Positions 26,692-39,817 of a stretch of 64,000 nt of DNA are shown piece after piece. The first letter of the stretch is position 1; each line of letters starts with the position of its first letter. Origin of the DNA: Enterobacter chuandaensis (GTDB lineage: Bacteria > Pseudomonadota > Gammaproteobacteria > Enterobacterales > Enterobacteriaceae). The notes under the pieces were generated by a model. The model was not told the DNA's origin, did not search any database, and worked only from the letters and a program-made list of their open reading frames with translations. Location of the stretch: assembly GCF_003594915.1 (NCBI RefSeq), contig NZ_QZCS01000001.1, positions 248,001 through 312,000 on the forward strand. Reading direction: 5' to 3'. The translations under genes and the position numbers were made by a program.

Positions 26692-27813
26692 ATGGATTAT
26701 CACTTAACACTTAACTGGCCCGAGTTTATTGAACGTTACTGGCAAAAGCGCCCGGTGGTTCTGAAACGCGGGTTCAGCAACTTTGTCGACCCTATCTCGC
26801 CTGACGAACTGGCCGGCCTGGCCATGGAAAATGAAGTCGACAGCCGCCTGGTCAGCCACCAGGACGGGAAATGGCAGGTCAGCCACGGTCCTTTCGAAAG
26901 TTACGATCATCTCGGCGAAAGCAATTGGTCGCTGCTGGTGCAGGCGGTTAACCACTGGCACGAGCCGACTGCCGCGCTAATGCGCCCGTTCCGCGCCCTG
27001 CCCGACTGGCGCATGGACGATCTGATGATCTCATTCTCCGTACCTGGCGGCGGCGTGGGTCCGCATCTGGACCAGTACGACGTGTTTATCATTCAGGGTA
27101 CGGGCCGCCGCCGCTGGCGCGTGGGTGAAAAAGTGCCGATGAAACAGCACTGTCCGCATCCGGACCTGCTTCAGGTGGATCCGTTTGAAGGCATTATCGA
27201 CGAAGAGCTGGAGCCGGGCGATATCCTCTACATTCCGCCAGGATTCCCGCACGAAGGTTATTCCCTGGAGAACTCGCTCAACTATTCGGTTGGGTTCCGC
27301 GCGCCGAGCGGACGCGAGATGATCAGCGGATTTGCTGACTACGTTCTGCAGCGCGAGCTGGGCAGCTATCGCTACAGCGATCCGGACGTGCCTGCACGCG
27401 AACATCCTGCGGATATTCTGCCAGAAGAACTGGATAAGCTGCGCGGCATGATGCTGGATTTGATTAACGAGCCCGAACATTTCAGACAGTGGTTTGGCGA
27501 GTTTATCAGCCAGTCTCGTCATGAGCTGGACGTTGCGCCGCCGGAGCCGCCTTATCAGGCTGACGAGATTTACGACGCGCTCCAGCAGGGCGATAAGCTG
27601 GTACGTCTGGGCGGATTGCGCGTGCTGCGCATTGGTGAGGAGGTCTACGTCAACGGTGAGAAGCTCGACTCCCCGCATCGCCCGGCGCTGGAAGCCATTG
27701 CCAGCCATATGGTGCTGACAGCCGAAACCTTTGGCGACGCGCTGGAAGATCCCTCCTTCCTCGCGATGCTTGCCGCGCTGGTCAACAGCGGGTATTGGTT
27801 CTTTGAGGACTGA
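26692..27813 (+). CDS. roxA: RoxA (YcfD), ribosomal protein uL16 arginine hydroxylase
   Basis: The 373-residue JmjC oxygenase uses Fe(II) and 2-oxoglutarate to hydroxylate Arg81 of ribosomal protein L16. The iron ligands are in PHLDQYDVF (HxD) and the later His in GFPHEGYSLE. The C-terminal winged-helix-like part is intact. It follows phoQ by 91 bp, as in E. coli. Confidence 0.94.
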   Translation: MDYHLTLNWPEFIERYWQKRPVVLKRGFSNFVDPISPDELAGLAMENEVDSRLVSHQDGKWQVSHGPFESYDHLGESNWSLLVQAVNHWHEPTAALMRPFRALPDWRMDDLMISFSVPGGGVGPHLDQYDVFIIQGTGRRRWRVGEKVPMKQHCPHPDLLQVDPFEGIIDEELEPGDILYIPPGFPHEGYSLENSLNYSVGFRAPSGREMISGFADYVLQRELGSYRYSDPDVPAREHPADILPEELDKLRGMMLDLINEPEHFRQWFGEFISQSRHELDVAPPEPPYQADEIYDALQQGDKLVRLGGLRVLRIGEEVYVNGEKLDSPHRPALEAIASHMVLTAETFGDALEDPSFLAMLAALVNSGYWFFED

Positions 27814-27824
27814 GTCGCTTTAAT

Positions 27825-27856
27825 GCCCGGTGGCGCTTCGCCACCGGGCTTTTCTT
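27825..27856. terminator. roxA terminator, REP-like palindrome
   Basis: GCCCGGTGGCG and CGCCACCGGGC pair perfectly around CTT, followed by TTTTCTT on the plus strand. The sequence also resembles repetitive extragenic palindromes of Enterobacter and Klebsiella. It lies between the convergent roxA and pepT genes. Confidence 0.78.
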
Positions 27857-29078
27857 ACCGCTTCGCGGTCAACTCCGCTATCCGCACAATCACCTTCACC
27901 GCTTTTTCCATTCCTTCCAGCGTCACGAACTCGTGCTTGCCGTGGTAGTTGTAGCCACCGGTAAACAGGTTCGGACACGGCAGCCCCATGAACGACAGCT
28001 GCGAACCGTCGGTACCACCGCGAATTGGTTTTAATACCGGCTCAATATCGCAGTCGCGCATCGCCTGCTGAGCGATATCCAGAATATGCGGATACGCCAT
28101 CACCTTCTCGCGCATATTGTAATAGCTGTCTTCAATGATCAGCTCAATATAGCAATCCGGGTGTAAACCTTTGCCGACCTTTTTGGCGATCTCCATCATC
28201 TTACGCTTGCGCGCTTCAAAGGCTTTGCGGTCGAAATCGCGGATGATGTAGTGCATCTGCGCGCTGTCTACGGTGCCTTTGATGCTGGTCAGGTGATAAA
28301 AACCCTCATATCCTTCGGTCTGCTCAGGGCTCTCATCCGCCGGGACTTCCGCATGAATGCGCGATGCCAGCGACAGGGCATTTACCATCACACCTTTTGC
28401 GGAGCCTGGGTGAACGTTGTTCCCCACAATCTTGATCGTCACCGACGCCGCATTGAAGTTCTCATACTCCAGTTCGCCCACGCCGCCGCCGTCGACGGTA
28501 TAGGCCCACTGCGCGTTAAAGGCCTCAACGTCGAAATGTTTCGCCCCTTTCCCTACTTCTTCGTCCGGCGTGAAGGCGACGCGTATATCTCCGTGCGGAA
28601 TATTTTTGCCTTTCAACACCGCCAGCGCCGTCATGATTTCCGCGATGCCCGCCTTGTCATCCGCCCCCAGCAGCGTTTTACCGTCGGTAGTGATCAGCGT
28701 CTGGCCGAGCAGTTGATGCAACACCGGGAACATCACCGGTGACAGCACTTCGTCGCCAATACCCAGCGCAATATCACCGCCGCGGTAGTTTTCAACTATC
28801 TGCGGGTTCACATGTTTACCGCTAAAATCCGGAGAGGTGTCGACATGGGAGATAAAGCCAATCGCCGGAATATCACCCGCAACATTCGCCGGCAGCGTTC
28901 CCATCACAGTGCCTTTTTCGCTCAACGTGACGTTAACCAGCCCCATGGCGTCAAGCTGCTCTTTAAGCAGGTTTAATAGCTTCCACTGGCCTTCGGTGCT
29001 CGGCACCTGGCGGACACCCGGCTTAGATTGGGTATCCAGCGAAACGTACTGTAAAAAACGCTCAAGTAATTTATCCAT
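27855..29078 (-). CDS. pepT: PepT, tripeptide aminopeptidase
   Basis: The 407-residue M20 metallopeptidase removes N-terminal residues from tripeptides. Metal and catalytic motifs are visible: [42 protein letters not shown] and [15 protein letters not shown]. The start MDKLLERF at 29078 matches E. coli; the frame extends 15 codons further and is rejected. In E. coli pepT is induced without oxygen by FNR; I did not find a convincing FNR site here. potA is divergent. Confidence 0.95.
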   Translation of the reverse strand: MDKLLERFLQYVSLDTQSKPGVRQVPSTEGQWKLLNLLKEQLDAMGLVNVTLSEKGTVMGTLPANVAGDIPAIGFISHVDTSPDFSGKHVNPQIVENYRGGDIALGIGDEVLSPVMFPVLHQLLGQTLITTDGKTLLGADDKAGIAEIMTALAVLKGKNIPHGDIRVAFTPDEEVGKGAKHFDVEAFNAQWAYTVDGGGVGELEYENFNAASVTIKIVGNNVHPGSAKGVMVNALSLASRIHAEVPADESPEQTEGYEGFYHLTSIKGTVDSAQMHYIIRDFDRKAFEARKRKMMEIAKKVGKGLHPDCYIELIIEDSYYNMREKVMAYPHILDIAQQAMRDCDIEPVLKPIRGGTDGSQLSFMGLPCPNLFTGGYNYHGKHEFVTLEGMEKAVKVIVRIAELTAKR

Positions 29079-29226
29079 GCAGTCACCCTCACTTTTTGTG
29101 ACAACATTATCAGTAAGCATCAAAACGCAAATATTGCGTCAGGTCACTTTTATCCCGCAAACGAGAACTTTTTACGTTTATATCTTTATGCGTTAATAAA
29201 TGTAGCTTATGAATCAGTGACAAGGA

Positions 29227-29255
29227 TTGGCGATTGCAGGGGATTGCCGTAGAAT
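29227..29255 (+). promoter_or_regulatory. Likely potABCD promoter
   Basis: TTGGCG (29227-29232) and TAGAAT (29250-29255) are separated by 17 bases and lie 74 bp before the potA ATG, a good sigma-70 pattern. Confidence 0.6.
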
Positions 29256-29328
29256 GTCCGCCCTCATTACGAGTCACCAAGGTGGTTACACACAAACCCC
29301 GCTTCAGTCTGCTGCCTGAGGCGTCTAT

Positions 29329-30464
29329 ATGGGACAGCGCAAAAATTGAATACACAATCCCGTTCTCGTTCACCGCTGGTGCAACTGGAACGAATTCGTA
29401 AAAGCTTTGATGGCAAAGATGTCATTTCCGACCTCAACCTGACCATCAATGATGGTGAGTTTCTGACGCTGCTTGGCCCCTCCGGCTGCGGCAAAACCAC
29501 CGTACTGCGCCTTATCGCCGGGCTGGAAAGCGTTGATAATGGCCGCATCCATCTTGAGAACCAGGACATTACCCAGGTTCCTGCCGAAGATCGCCACGTC
29601 AATACCGTCTTTCAGAGCTACGCTCTGTTCCCGCACATGACCGTGTTTGAGAACGTGGCGTTTGGCCTGCGCATGCAAAAAACGCCGGCTAATGAGATCG
29701 AACCGCGCGTCACCGACGCCCTGCGCATGGTGCAGCTTGAGACGTTTGCCCAGCGAAAGCCTCACCAGCTCTCAGGCGGCCAGCAGCAGCGAGTGGCCAT
29801 TGCCCGCGCCGTGGTCAATAAGCCGCGCCTGCTCCTGCTGGATGAGTCCCTCTCCGCGCTGGACTACAAGCTGCGCAAACAAATGCAGAACGAGCTGAAA
29901 GCGCTTCAGCGCAAGCTCGGTATTACGTTCGTTTTTGTCACCCACGATCAGGAAGAGGCGCTGACCATGTCCGACCGCATCGTGGTGATGCGCGACGGCA
30001 AAATTGAGCAGGACGGCACCCCGCGTGAAATTTACGAAGAGCCGAAGAACCTGTTCGTCGCCAGCTTCATAGGTGAGATCAATATCTTCGACGCCACGGT
30101 AATTGAGCGTCTGGACGACCAGCGCGTGCGCGCGAACGTGGAAGGACGCGACTGCACCATCACCGTGAACTTTGCCGTCGAAAAAGGCCAAAAACTCAAC
30201 GTCCTGCTCCGCCCGGAGGATCTCCGCGTTGATGAGATCCACGACACGGCCGACGTCGAAGGCCTGATCGGTTACGTTCGCGAACGTAACTATAAAGGGA
30301 TGACCCTTGAATCCGTTGTCGAACTGGAAAACGGCAAGATGGTGATGGTCAGCGAGTTCTTTAACGAAGACGACCCTGACTTCGACCATTCTCTGGACCA
30401 GAAAATGGTTATCAACTGGGTAGAAAGCTGGGAGGTTGTGCTGGCTGATGAAGAACACAAGTAA
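29329..30464 (+). CDS. potA: PotA, spermidine/putrescine ABC ATPase, with a lesion in the first codons
   Basis: The ATPase of the PotABCD importer has Walker [12 protein letters not shown], signature [12 protein letters not shown], Walker [10 protein letters not shown] and the C-terminal TOBE-like regulatory part. In E. coli the protein starts MGQSKKLN. Here ATG 29329, with GAGG seven bases upstream, reads MGQRKN and stops at 29347-29349, because the following A-run has five A instead of the six needed. The main frame is open from TTG 29346, which overlaps that stop and gives 372 residues from [14 protein letters not shown]. Either TTG is used by re-initiation or the base is missing through read error. 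All functional motifs lie downstream of the lesion. Confidence 0.88.
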
Positions 30465-31305
30465 GTTCCAGAACGTGGTCATTGCCACTATCGTCGGTTG
30501 GCTTGTGTTGTTTGTCTTTTTACCCAACCTGATGATCATCGCCACCAGCTTTTTGACCCGCGACGATACAAACTTCGTTTCGCTGGTCTTTACGCTGGAT
30601 AACTACGCGCGCCTGCTCGATCCGCTCTATTTCGACGTACTGCTGCACTCGCTGAATATGGCGCTGATCGCCACCGTGGCCTGCCTGCTGCTGGGGTATC
30701 CTTTTGCATGGTTCCTCGCGGGCCTGCCGCAAAAGGTTCGCCCCCTGCTGCTGTTTCTGTTGATTGTGCCGTTCTGGACCAACTCGTTGATTCGCATCTA
30801 CGGGCTGAAAATCTTCCTCAGCACCAAAGGCTACCTCAACGCGTTTCTGCTGTGGCTGGGGGTGATTGATACCCCGATACGCATCATGTTTACCCCAGGC
30901 GCGGTGATTATTGGTCTGGTTTATATCTTGCTGCCGTTTATGGTGATGCCGCTCTATTCCAGCATTGAGAAGCTCGATAAACCGCTGCTGGAAGCGGCAA
31001 AAGATCTGGGGGCCAGCAAGCTGCAGACCTTTATCCGCATTATCATCCCGCTGACCATGCCCGGTATTATTGCGGGCTGTCTGCTGGTGATGCTCCCGGC
31101 GATGGGCCTGTTCTACGTATCGGACCTGATGGGCGGGGCGAAAAACCTGCTGATTGGTAACGTGATCAAGAGCCAGTTCCTCAACATTCGCGACTGGCCG
31201 TTCGGCTCCGCGACCAGCATTACGCTGACGGTGGTGATGGGTCTGATGCTGCTGGTCTACTGGCGCGCTTCTCGCCTGCTCAACAAGAAGGTGGAACTCG
31301 AATGA
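30448..31305 (+). CDS. potB: PotB, polyamine ABC permease
   Basis: The 285-residue permease has six membrane spans and the EAA loop [20 protein letters not shown] that docks to PotA. It starts [11 protein letters not shown] at 30448, inside the end of potA, so translation is coupled. Together with PotC it forms the channel for spermidine (and putrescine). Confidence 0.95.
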   Translation: MKNTSKFQNVVIATIVGWLVLFVFLPNLMIIATSFLTRDDTNFVSLVFTLDNYARLLDPLYFDVLLHSLNMALIATVACLLLGYPFAWFLAGLPQKVRPLLLFLLIVPFWTNSLIRIYGLKIFLSTKGYLNAFLLWLGVIDTPIRIMFTPGAVIIGLVYILLPFMVMPLYSSIEKLDKPLLEAAKDLGASKLQTFIRIIIPLTMPGIIAGCLLVMLPAMGLFYVSDLMGGAKNLLIGNVIKSQFLNIRDWPFGSATSITLTVVMGLMLLVYWRASRLLNKKVELE

Positions 31306-32093
31306 TCGGTCGACTGCTTCGCGGCGGTTTTATGACCGCCATTTACGCGTATTTATATATCCCGATTATCATTTTGATCGTGAACTCGTTTAACAGCTCG
31401 CGGTTCGGGATCAGCTGGCAGGGCTTTACCACCAACTGGTACAGCCTGCTGATGAACAATGACAGCCTGCTGCAGGCCGCTCAGCACTCGCTGACGATGG
31501 CGATTTTCTCCGCCACCTTCGCGACGCTGATTGGCTCGCTCACCGCCGTGGCGCTGTATCGCTATCGCTTTCGCGGCAAGCCGTTCGTCAGCGGCATGCT
31601 GTTTGTGGTGATGATGTCGCCGGACATCGTGATGGCGATTTCACTGCTGGTGCTGTTTATGCTGCTGGGCGTTCAGCTGGGCTTCTGGTCGCTGCTGTTT
31701 TCCCATATCACCTTCTGCCTGCCGTTTGTGGTGGTGACCGTGTACGCCCGCCTGAAAGGGTTCGACGTACGCATGCTGGAGGCGGCGAAGGATCTGGGTG
31801 CCAGTGAGATGACCATCCTGCGCAAAATCATTCTGCCGCTGGCGATGCCTGCCGTCGCCGCCGGATGGCTGCTCAGCTTTACGCTGTCGATGGATGACGT
31901 CGTGGTCTCCTCCTTCGTGACCGGGCCGAGCTACGAAATTCTGCCGTTGAAGATCTATTCGATGGTGAAAGTCGGCGTTTCACCAGAGGTGAACGCGCTG
32001 GCGACCATTCTGCTGCTGTTTTCGCTGGTTCTGGTGATCGCCAGCCAGGTTATTGCTCGTGATAAAACAAAATCTCAGGGGACAATGAAATGA
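31302..32093 (+). CDS. potC: PotC, polyamine ABC permease
   Basis: The 263-residue permease has six spans and the EAA loop [20 protein letters not shown]. Its ATG overlaps the potB stop (ATGA) and its stop overlaps the potD start, showing a tightly coupled operon. Confidence 0.95.
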   Translation: MIGRLLRGGFMTAIYAYLYIPIIILIVNSFNSSRFGISWQGFTTNWYSLLMNNDSLLQAAQHSLTMAIFSATFATLIGSLTAVALYRYRFRGKPFVSGMLFVVMMSPDIVMAISLLVLFMLLGVQLGFWSLLFSHITFCLPFVVVTVYARLKGFDVRMLEAAKDLGASEMTILRKIILPLAMPAVAAGWLLSFTLSMDDVVVSSFVTGPSYEILPLKIYSMVKVGVSPEVNALATILLLFSLVLVIASQVIARDKTKSQGTMK

Positions 32094-33124
32094 AAAAAAT
32101 GCTCGCCGCTGCGGCGCTGGTGCTTGGCATGGGTGCCGCACACGCTGATGACAGCAAAACGCTCTACTTCTATAACTGGACCGAATACGTGCCGCCAGGA
32201 CTACTGGAACAGTTCACCAAAGAGACGGGCATCAAGGTTATCTACTCGACCTATGAGTCGAATGAAACCATGTACGCCAAGCTGAAAACCTACAAAGACG
32301 GCGCGTACGATCTGGTCGTGCCCTCCACCTACTTTGTCGACAAAATGCGCAAAGAAGGCATGATCCAGAAGATCGATAAAACGAAGCTAACCCATTTTTC
32401 AAACCTCGATCCGGAGATGCTCAACAAGCCGTTCGACCCGAATAACGACTACTCCATTCCGTACATCTGGGGTGCGACGGCGATTGGCGTGAACAGCGAG
32501 GCCATCGATCCGAAAACGGTAACAAGCTGGGCCGATCTGTGGAAACCGGAATACAAAGGCAGCCTGCTGTTAACCGACGACGCGCGTGAAGTATTCCAGG
32601 TTGCGCTGCGCAAGCTGGGCTATTCCGGGAACACCACCGACCCGAAAGAGATCGACGCGGCTTACAACGAGCTCAAAAAACTGATGCCTAACGTGGCGGC
32701 GTTCAACTCTGATAACCCGGCCAACCCGTATATGGAAGGTGAAGTAAACCTGGGGATGGTGTGGAACGGCTCTGCGTATGTTGCGCGCCAGGCCGGTACG
32801 CCTCTGGAGGTCGTCTGGCCGAAAGAAGGCGGGATCTTCTGGATGGACAGCCTTGCCATCCCGGCCAACGCGAAAAACGTGGACGGTGCGCTGAAGCTGA
32901 TTAACTTCCTGCTGCGCCCGGACGTGGCGAAACAGGTTGCCGAAACTATCGGCTACCCGACGCCAAACCTCGCCGCACGCAAGCTGCTGAAGCCTGAGGT
33001 GGCTAATGATAAGTCGCTCTACCCGGATGCCGGCACCATCAGCAAGGGTGAATGGCAGAACGACGTTGGCGACGCAAGCCGCCTCTACGAAGAGTATTAT
33101 CAGAAGTTAAAAGCGGGCCGATAA
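32090..33124 (+). CDS. potD: PotD, periplasmic spermidine/putrescine-binding protein
   Basis: The 344-residue protein has a signal peptide (MKKMLAAAALVLGMGAAHA) and the mature start DDSKTLYFYNWTEYVPP. Binding-site residues of the family are visible in STYESNETMYAK, VPSTYFVDKM, YIWGATAIGVN and MVWNGSAYVA. It delivers polyamines to PotBC. Confidence 0.95.
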   Translation: MKKMLAAAALVLGMGAAHADDSKTLYFYNWTEYVPPGLLEQFTKETGIKVIYSTYESNETMYAKLKTYKDGAYDLVVPSTYFVDKMRKEGMIQKIDKTKLTHFSNLDPEMLNKPFDPNNDYSIPYIWGATAIGVNSEAIDPKTVTSWADLWKPEYKGSLLLTDDAREVFQVALRKLGYSGNTTDPKEIDAAYNELKKLMPNVAAFNSDNPANPYMEGEVNLGMVWNGSAYVARQAGTPLEVVWPKEGGIFWMDSLAIPANAKNVDGALKLINFLLRPDVAKQVAETIGYPTPNLAARKLLKPEVANDKSLYPDAGTISKGEWQNDVGDASRLYEEYYQKLKAGR

Positions 33125-33135
33125 AGGACGCATTC

Positions 33136-33165
33136 CTCCTCACGCCGTCTGCACGGCGTGAGGAG
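33136..33165. terminator. Perfect hairpin between potD and the EAL/HDOD gene
   Basis: CTCCTCACGCCGT pairs along 13 bp with ACGGCGTGAGGAG around CTGC. No T-run follows on either side, so it may act as an RNA-stabilising or weak bidirectional terminator between convergent genes. Confidence 0.5.
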
Positions 33166-33168
33166 ACA

Positions 33169-34398
33169 TTACCCTACCGCATTCTCCCCCGCCCATATTG
33201 TCGCGCTTCTCATCGCCTCGACCACCTCGTTCTCCGCAAGGCCCAGCGTGTGACTCAGCCTTGTAGCCTCCTCCCACTGCTGCTGTTCATAGCAACGACA
33301 GAGGGCAACCATATCGGCTAACGCCCCCTCCTGATGACACAGCGCGTTGCTCACGCTCTGAGGCACCGCGATCTGCTTCATCAACTCCGCCATCGGCAGC
33401 TCAAGAAGAGTATCGAGCAGCGAAAACAGACCGCACATGAAGCCATTTTCAGCCAGCAGCGGTTCGTTCATCTTCCCGGCTATCAGCTCACAAAATTTCC
33501 CGCGCATCATACTCAACGGGTAAAGCTCGCTGACGGTGTCATTGCCCGCGCTTGCCAGAACCACAACGGCAACAAACCGTCTCAGCTGGTTCTCACCGAG
33601 GTATCTGAGCACTTCGCTCAGGGTTAACTTGCTGAAATTACACGCGCCGACATGTTTAAATGCGGTGTGCTTCATATAGCGCATGATTTTCCAGGAGAGC
33701 GTGAGATCGCTTTTTATCAGCGACTCGATAATGCGAAAATCAGGTTTATTGCGTCCGATTTCCATTTGCAGACGGAAAATGGCCAGCTGATTTTGCGATA
33801 AGCGTTTATATTTAATGACCTCCGGACGGCAGAAAAAATAGCCCTGAAAAAGAGAAAACCCTTCATTCCGGAATTGAATGAATTCCTCTTTAGTCTCAAT
33901 TTTTTCAGCGAGATAATTTATATGTTCTGTCTGATGTTTACGCGATGCCAGATACTGTTTAATTTGCGCTAAGGTATAATTTCTGACATCGAATTTCAGA
34001 ATGGAAATATAGGGCAAAAAAGCATCCCATTCTGGCGCGAGAGTAAAATCATCCAGCGCGAACTGATAACCGTGCGCATGCATCTCCTTGACGGCCTGCA
34101 GCAGCTCAGCCCCCGGCTCCGCATCTTCCAGAATTTCAATGACTACACTCTTTTTATCCAGCGCTTCTCCGCTACGGTCGATGACCATCCTGGAGGGGAA
34201 GTTAATAAATGACGTATGTTCCCCGGCGATCCGCTGGGAGGGCACGCATAAAAACTGATCGGATATCATTCGGGATGTAGCATATTCCGCCGATACATCC
34301 GGAAAACGGTTTGTCATTCCCTCTCTGAAGAGCAGTTCATAGGCAACCGTCTTCATCTCCGGGTTAAAAATGGGTTGTCTGGCGATAAATCCGTACAT
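33169..34398 (-). CDS. EAL/HDOD domain signalling protein (YuxH-like)
   Basis: The 409-residue protein starts MYGFIARQPIFNPEMKTVAY and carries an N-terminal degenerate EAL domain (YELLFREG; IEILEDAEPG; ALDDFTLAP) followed by an HDOD domain from about residue 200 (SDLTLSWKIMRYMKH, LSEVLRYLGENQLRRF). EAL catalysis motifs such as NxxR, DDFGxG and the QG end are not kept, so it is probably a binding or scaffold protein rather than a phosphodiesterase. HDOD proteins often link c-di-GMP or other signals to protein partners. I recall no copy at this place in E. coli K-12. It converges on potD. Confidence 0.85.
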   Translation of the reverse strand: MYGFIARQPIFNPEMKTVAYELLFREGMTNRFPDVSAEYATSRMISDQFLCVPSQRIAGEHTSFINFPSRMVIDRSGEALDKKSVVIEILEDAEPGAELLQAVKEMHAHGYQFALDDFTLAPEWDAFLPYISILKFDVRNYTLAQIKQYLASRKHQTEHINYLAEKIETKEEFIQFRNEGFSLFQGYFFCRPEVIKYKRLSQNQLAIFRLQMEIGRNKPDFRIIESLIKSDLTLSWKIMRYMKHTAFKHVGACNFSKLTLSEVLRYLGENQLRRFVAVVVLASAGNDTVSELYPLSMMRGKFCELIAGKMNEPLLAENGFMCGLFSLLDTLLELPMAELMKQIAVPQSVSNALCHQEGALADMVALCRCYEQQQWEEATRLSHTLGLAENEVVEAMRSATIWAGENAVG

Positions 34399-34576
34399 AT
34401 CCCATCCTCCTCTACCACTTAATATTTATTAGCATCCCCTTTCTACACGACAATAACGAGCATTATTAAGCGCTATTTTGATTGAATGCACAAAATAAAA
34501 GCATCCACACTAATTAACGGGAATTATATTTCTCTTGTTGCGAATGGTAATAGCCTTTTTTGCAGCGCTTTTATAA

Positions 34577-34605
34577 ACAAAAAAGCACCCGTTTATTGGG
34601 TGCTT
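34577..34605 (-). terminator. cobB: cobB terminator
   Basis: On the minus strand AAGCACCC pairs with GGGTGCTT around AATAAAC and is followed by a run of T. It lies about 17 bases after the cobB stop and ends the lolCDE-nagK-cobB unit. Confidence 0.82.
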
Positions 34606-34621
34606 GTTCAGGCTATCGCTA

Positions 34622-35443
34622 TTACAGCCCTTTCAGCAGCTTGTCGACAAACTCCGGCACGACCGCGCTTGCCAGGCCATAGTGCTTCTCTTCAAACTCG
34701 CTGCCCACCTGGCTCGGCTCCAGGTTCAGTTCTACCGTATGCGCGCCGTGCAGTCGCGCTTCGTGAACAAACCCGGCCGCCGGGTAGACGTGACCAGAGG
34801 TGCCAATAGCAATAAATACGTCGGCCATCGCCAGCGCGCTGTAGATCTCATCCATGCCCAGCGGCATTTCGCCAAACCAGACCACGTGCGGGCGCAGGCG
34901 CGCAGGGAACTGGCAGCAGTGGCACTTGTCCTCTGGCAGCACGTCTTCTTTCCAGTCCAGCACCTGACCGCTCCAGGCACAGCGAACCTTGAGCAGCTCA
35001 CCGTGCATGTGGATGATGTTCTTGTTGCCGGCCCGCTCGTGCAGGTTATCGATATTCTGCGTCACCAGCAGAAAACGATCGCCAAGCGCCTCTTCCAGCT
35101 TCGCCAGCGCCAGATGCGCCGCGTTTGGCGCAATCTCAGGCTGCTGAAGCTGGCGACGGCGGGCGTTATAAAACGCCTGCACCAGGTCAGGATCCCGGGC
35201 AAAGCCTTCCGGCGTCGCCACGTCCTCTACACGGTGCTCTTCCCACAGCCCGTCCGCCGCACGGAAGGTACGAATTCCTGACTCGGCGGAGATCCCCGCC
35301 CCGGTCAGCACCACCACTCTGGGTTTATCCATCGCTTCTGGCATCATTCTGTCTCTGAAAAAAATCCGCTGGCGCAAGCGCTCACGCAAGCGGCGTTTAT
35401 TTTTGCGAAAACGGCTGAGTCGACCCTGGCGACGCGACAGCAT
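34622..35443 (-). CDS. cobB: CobB, sirtuin NAD-dependent deacylase
   Basis: The 273-residue protein is the long form with a basic N-terminal extension ([20 protein letters not shown]) before the sirtuin core. NAD motifs [20 protein letters not shown] and [12 protein letters not shown], the catalytic His in HMHGELLKV and Zn cysteines ([15 protein letters not shown]) are present. Tyr and Arg in FYNARRRQ mark desuccinylase ability. In E. coli a short form starts from an internal Met, and MMPEAMDKP offers the same option here. It removes acetyl and succinyl groups from proteins such as acetyl-CoA synthetase. Confidence 0.95.
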   Translation of the reverse strand: MLSRRQGRLSRFRKNKRRLRERLRQRIFFRDRMMPEAMDKPRVVVLTGAGISAESGIRTFRAADGLWEEHRVEDVATPEGFARDPDLVQAFYNARRRQLQQPEIAPNAAHLALAKLEEALGDRFLLVTQNIDNLHERAGNKNIIHMHGELLKVRCAWSGQVLDWKEDVLPEDKCHCCQFPARLRPHVVWFGEMPLGMDEIYSALAMADVFIAIGTSGHVYPAAGFVHEARLHGAHTVELNLEPSQVGSEFEEKHYGLASAVVPEFVDKLLKGL

Positions 35444-35457
35444 AAAAACCTCGTAAA

Positions 35458-36369
35458 CTAATCGGTAAGATGAAGGAATGCGGCTCCGCGCATGCCTCCT
35501 GCGTCCCCGTGTCGCGCGCGTTCAATGCGCGGCACGCGGGCGACCGGCAATAAATGTCGGGGCAAACGCCCGGACAGCTGTTCCGTAATCGCAGTAAAGT
35601 TTGACAGCCCTCCCCCGATCACCAGCAGATCCGGGTCGACGATGGTGAGAATATTCCCCAGACACACCGCCAGCAGATCCAGATAGCGCTCGACGTGCTC
35701 ACGCGCCTGCGCATCCCCTTGCTCCCACAGGGTAATGATTTGAGGGGCTTCAAGTTTCTGATGATAGAAGTGTTCATAAAGCCATGCAAACCCGCGTCCT
35801 GAGAGATAGTTCTCGATGCAGCCATGCTGGCCACAGCCGCAGCGGGTCAGCGGGAAATCACGCCCTACCACCTCCAGCGCATCCACCGGCAGACGGATAT
35901 GACCAAACTCCCCGGTGATGTAGCTGCGACCGGTAATCGGCTTGCCGTTGATGACAATCCCTCCGCCGACGCCCGTGCCGAGGATCAGCCCCATCACCAG
36001 CGGATAGCGGCGGAACTCATCGTCCCAGGCTTCAGAGAGGGCAAAGCAGTTGGCATCGTTGTCTAAACGCACGTCGCGTTCAAGGAGAGCGGAGAGATCG
36101 GCGCGCAGCGGTTTACCGCTGGCCGCAGGCACGTTGGCGGCGTATAGCGTGCCGTCATCGGTTTCCGGCATCCCCGGAATACCGATGCCGACGCTGCCTT
36201 TCACGCCGAAGCGTTCGTCGGCTTGCGCCACCAGCGCGGCAATAGCGGTTAAAAATTCGTCGTAGCTTTCGCGCGGCGTGGGAACGCGGGTTTCCCACTG
36301 CAGTTTGAGATTTTTATCAAACACGCCGAGCGCAATCTTGGTGCCGCCAATATCAAATCCATAATACAT
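35458..36369 (-). CDS. nagK: NagK, N-acetylglucosamine kinase
   Basis: The 303-residue ROK-family kinase starts [18 protein letters not shown] (phosphate loop), has [13 protein letters not shown] and the zinc motif [17 protein letters not shown]. It phosphorylates GlcNAc recovered from peptidoglycan turnover, which fits with nagZ elsewhere in the window. It lies between lolE and cobB on the same strand. Confidence 0.95.
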   Translation of the reverse strand: MYYGFDIGGTKIALGVFDKNLKLQWETRVPTPRESYDEFLTAIAALVAQADERFGVKGSVGIGIPGMPETDDGTLYAANVPAASGKPLRADLSALLERDVRLDNDANCFALSEAWDDEFRRYPLVMGLILGTGVGGGIVINGKPITGRSYITGEFGHIRLPVDALEVVGRDFPLTRCGCGQHGCIENYLSGRGFAWLYEHFYHQKLEAPQIITLWEQGDAQAREHVERYLDLLAVCLGNILTIVDPDLLVIGGGLSNFTAITEQLSGRLPRHLLPVARVPRIERARHGDAGGMRGAAFLHLTD

Positions 36370-36423
36370 AGTGCATTCCTCTTTCTGACATAGCGGCCTC
36401 AGGACCGCTATACCATGACGTAA

Positions 36424-39612
<3,189 letters not shown>

Positions 39613-39817
39613 TTAAGGGTAAATGACTGAAACCGTAAGCTTTGGTAATCATTTTTCCGATAAATTCAGATAAATCAGCGTGCTATTGGATGAATCCTCG
39701 CCTCGCAGCCTCCACCTTTTCCGAAAAACGACCGGATACAGACTGTTACCCGTTACATCCCGGTTCCGTTTAACAACAATTGCTCGTTCGTTTATGGCAA
39801 TAAGGTAGTCGCGAACA

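Noticed and set aside
27031-27708. 225-codon frame antisense to roxA
   Set aside because: Shadow of a conserved gene with no domain or translation signal.
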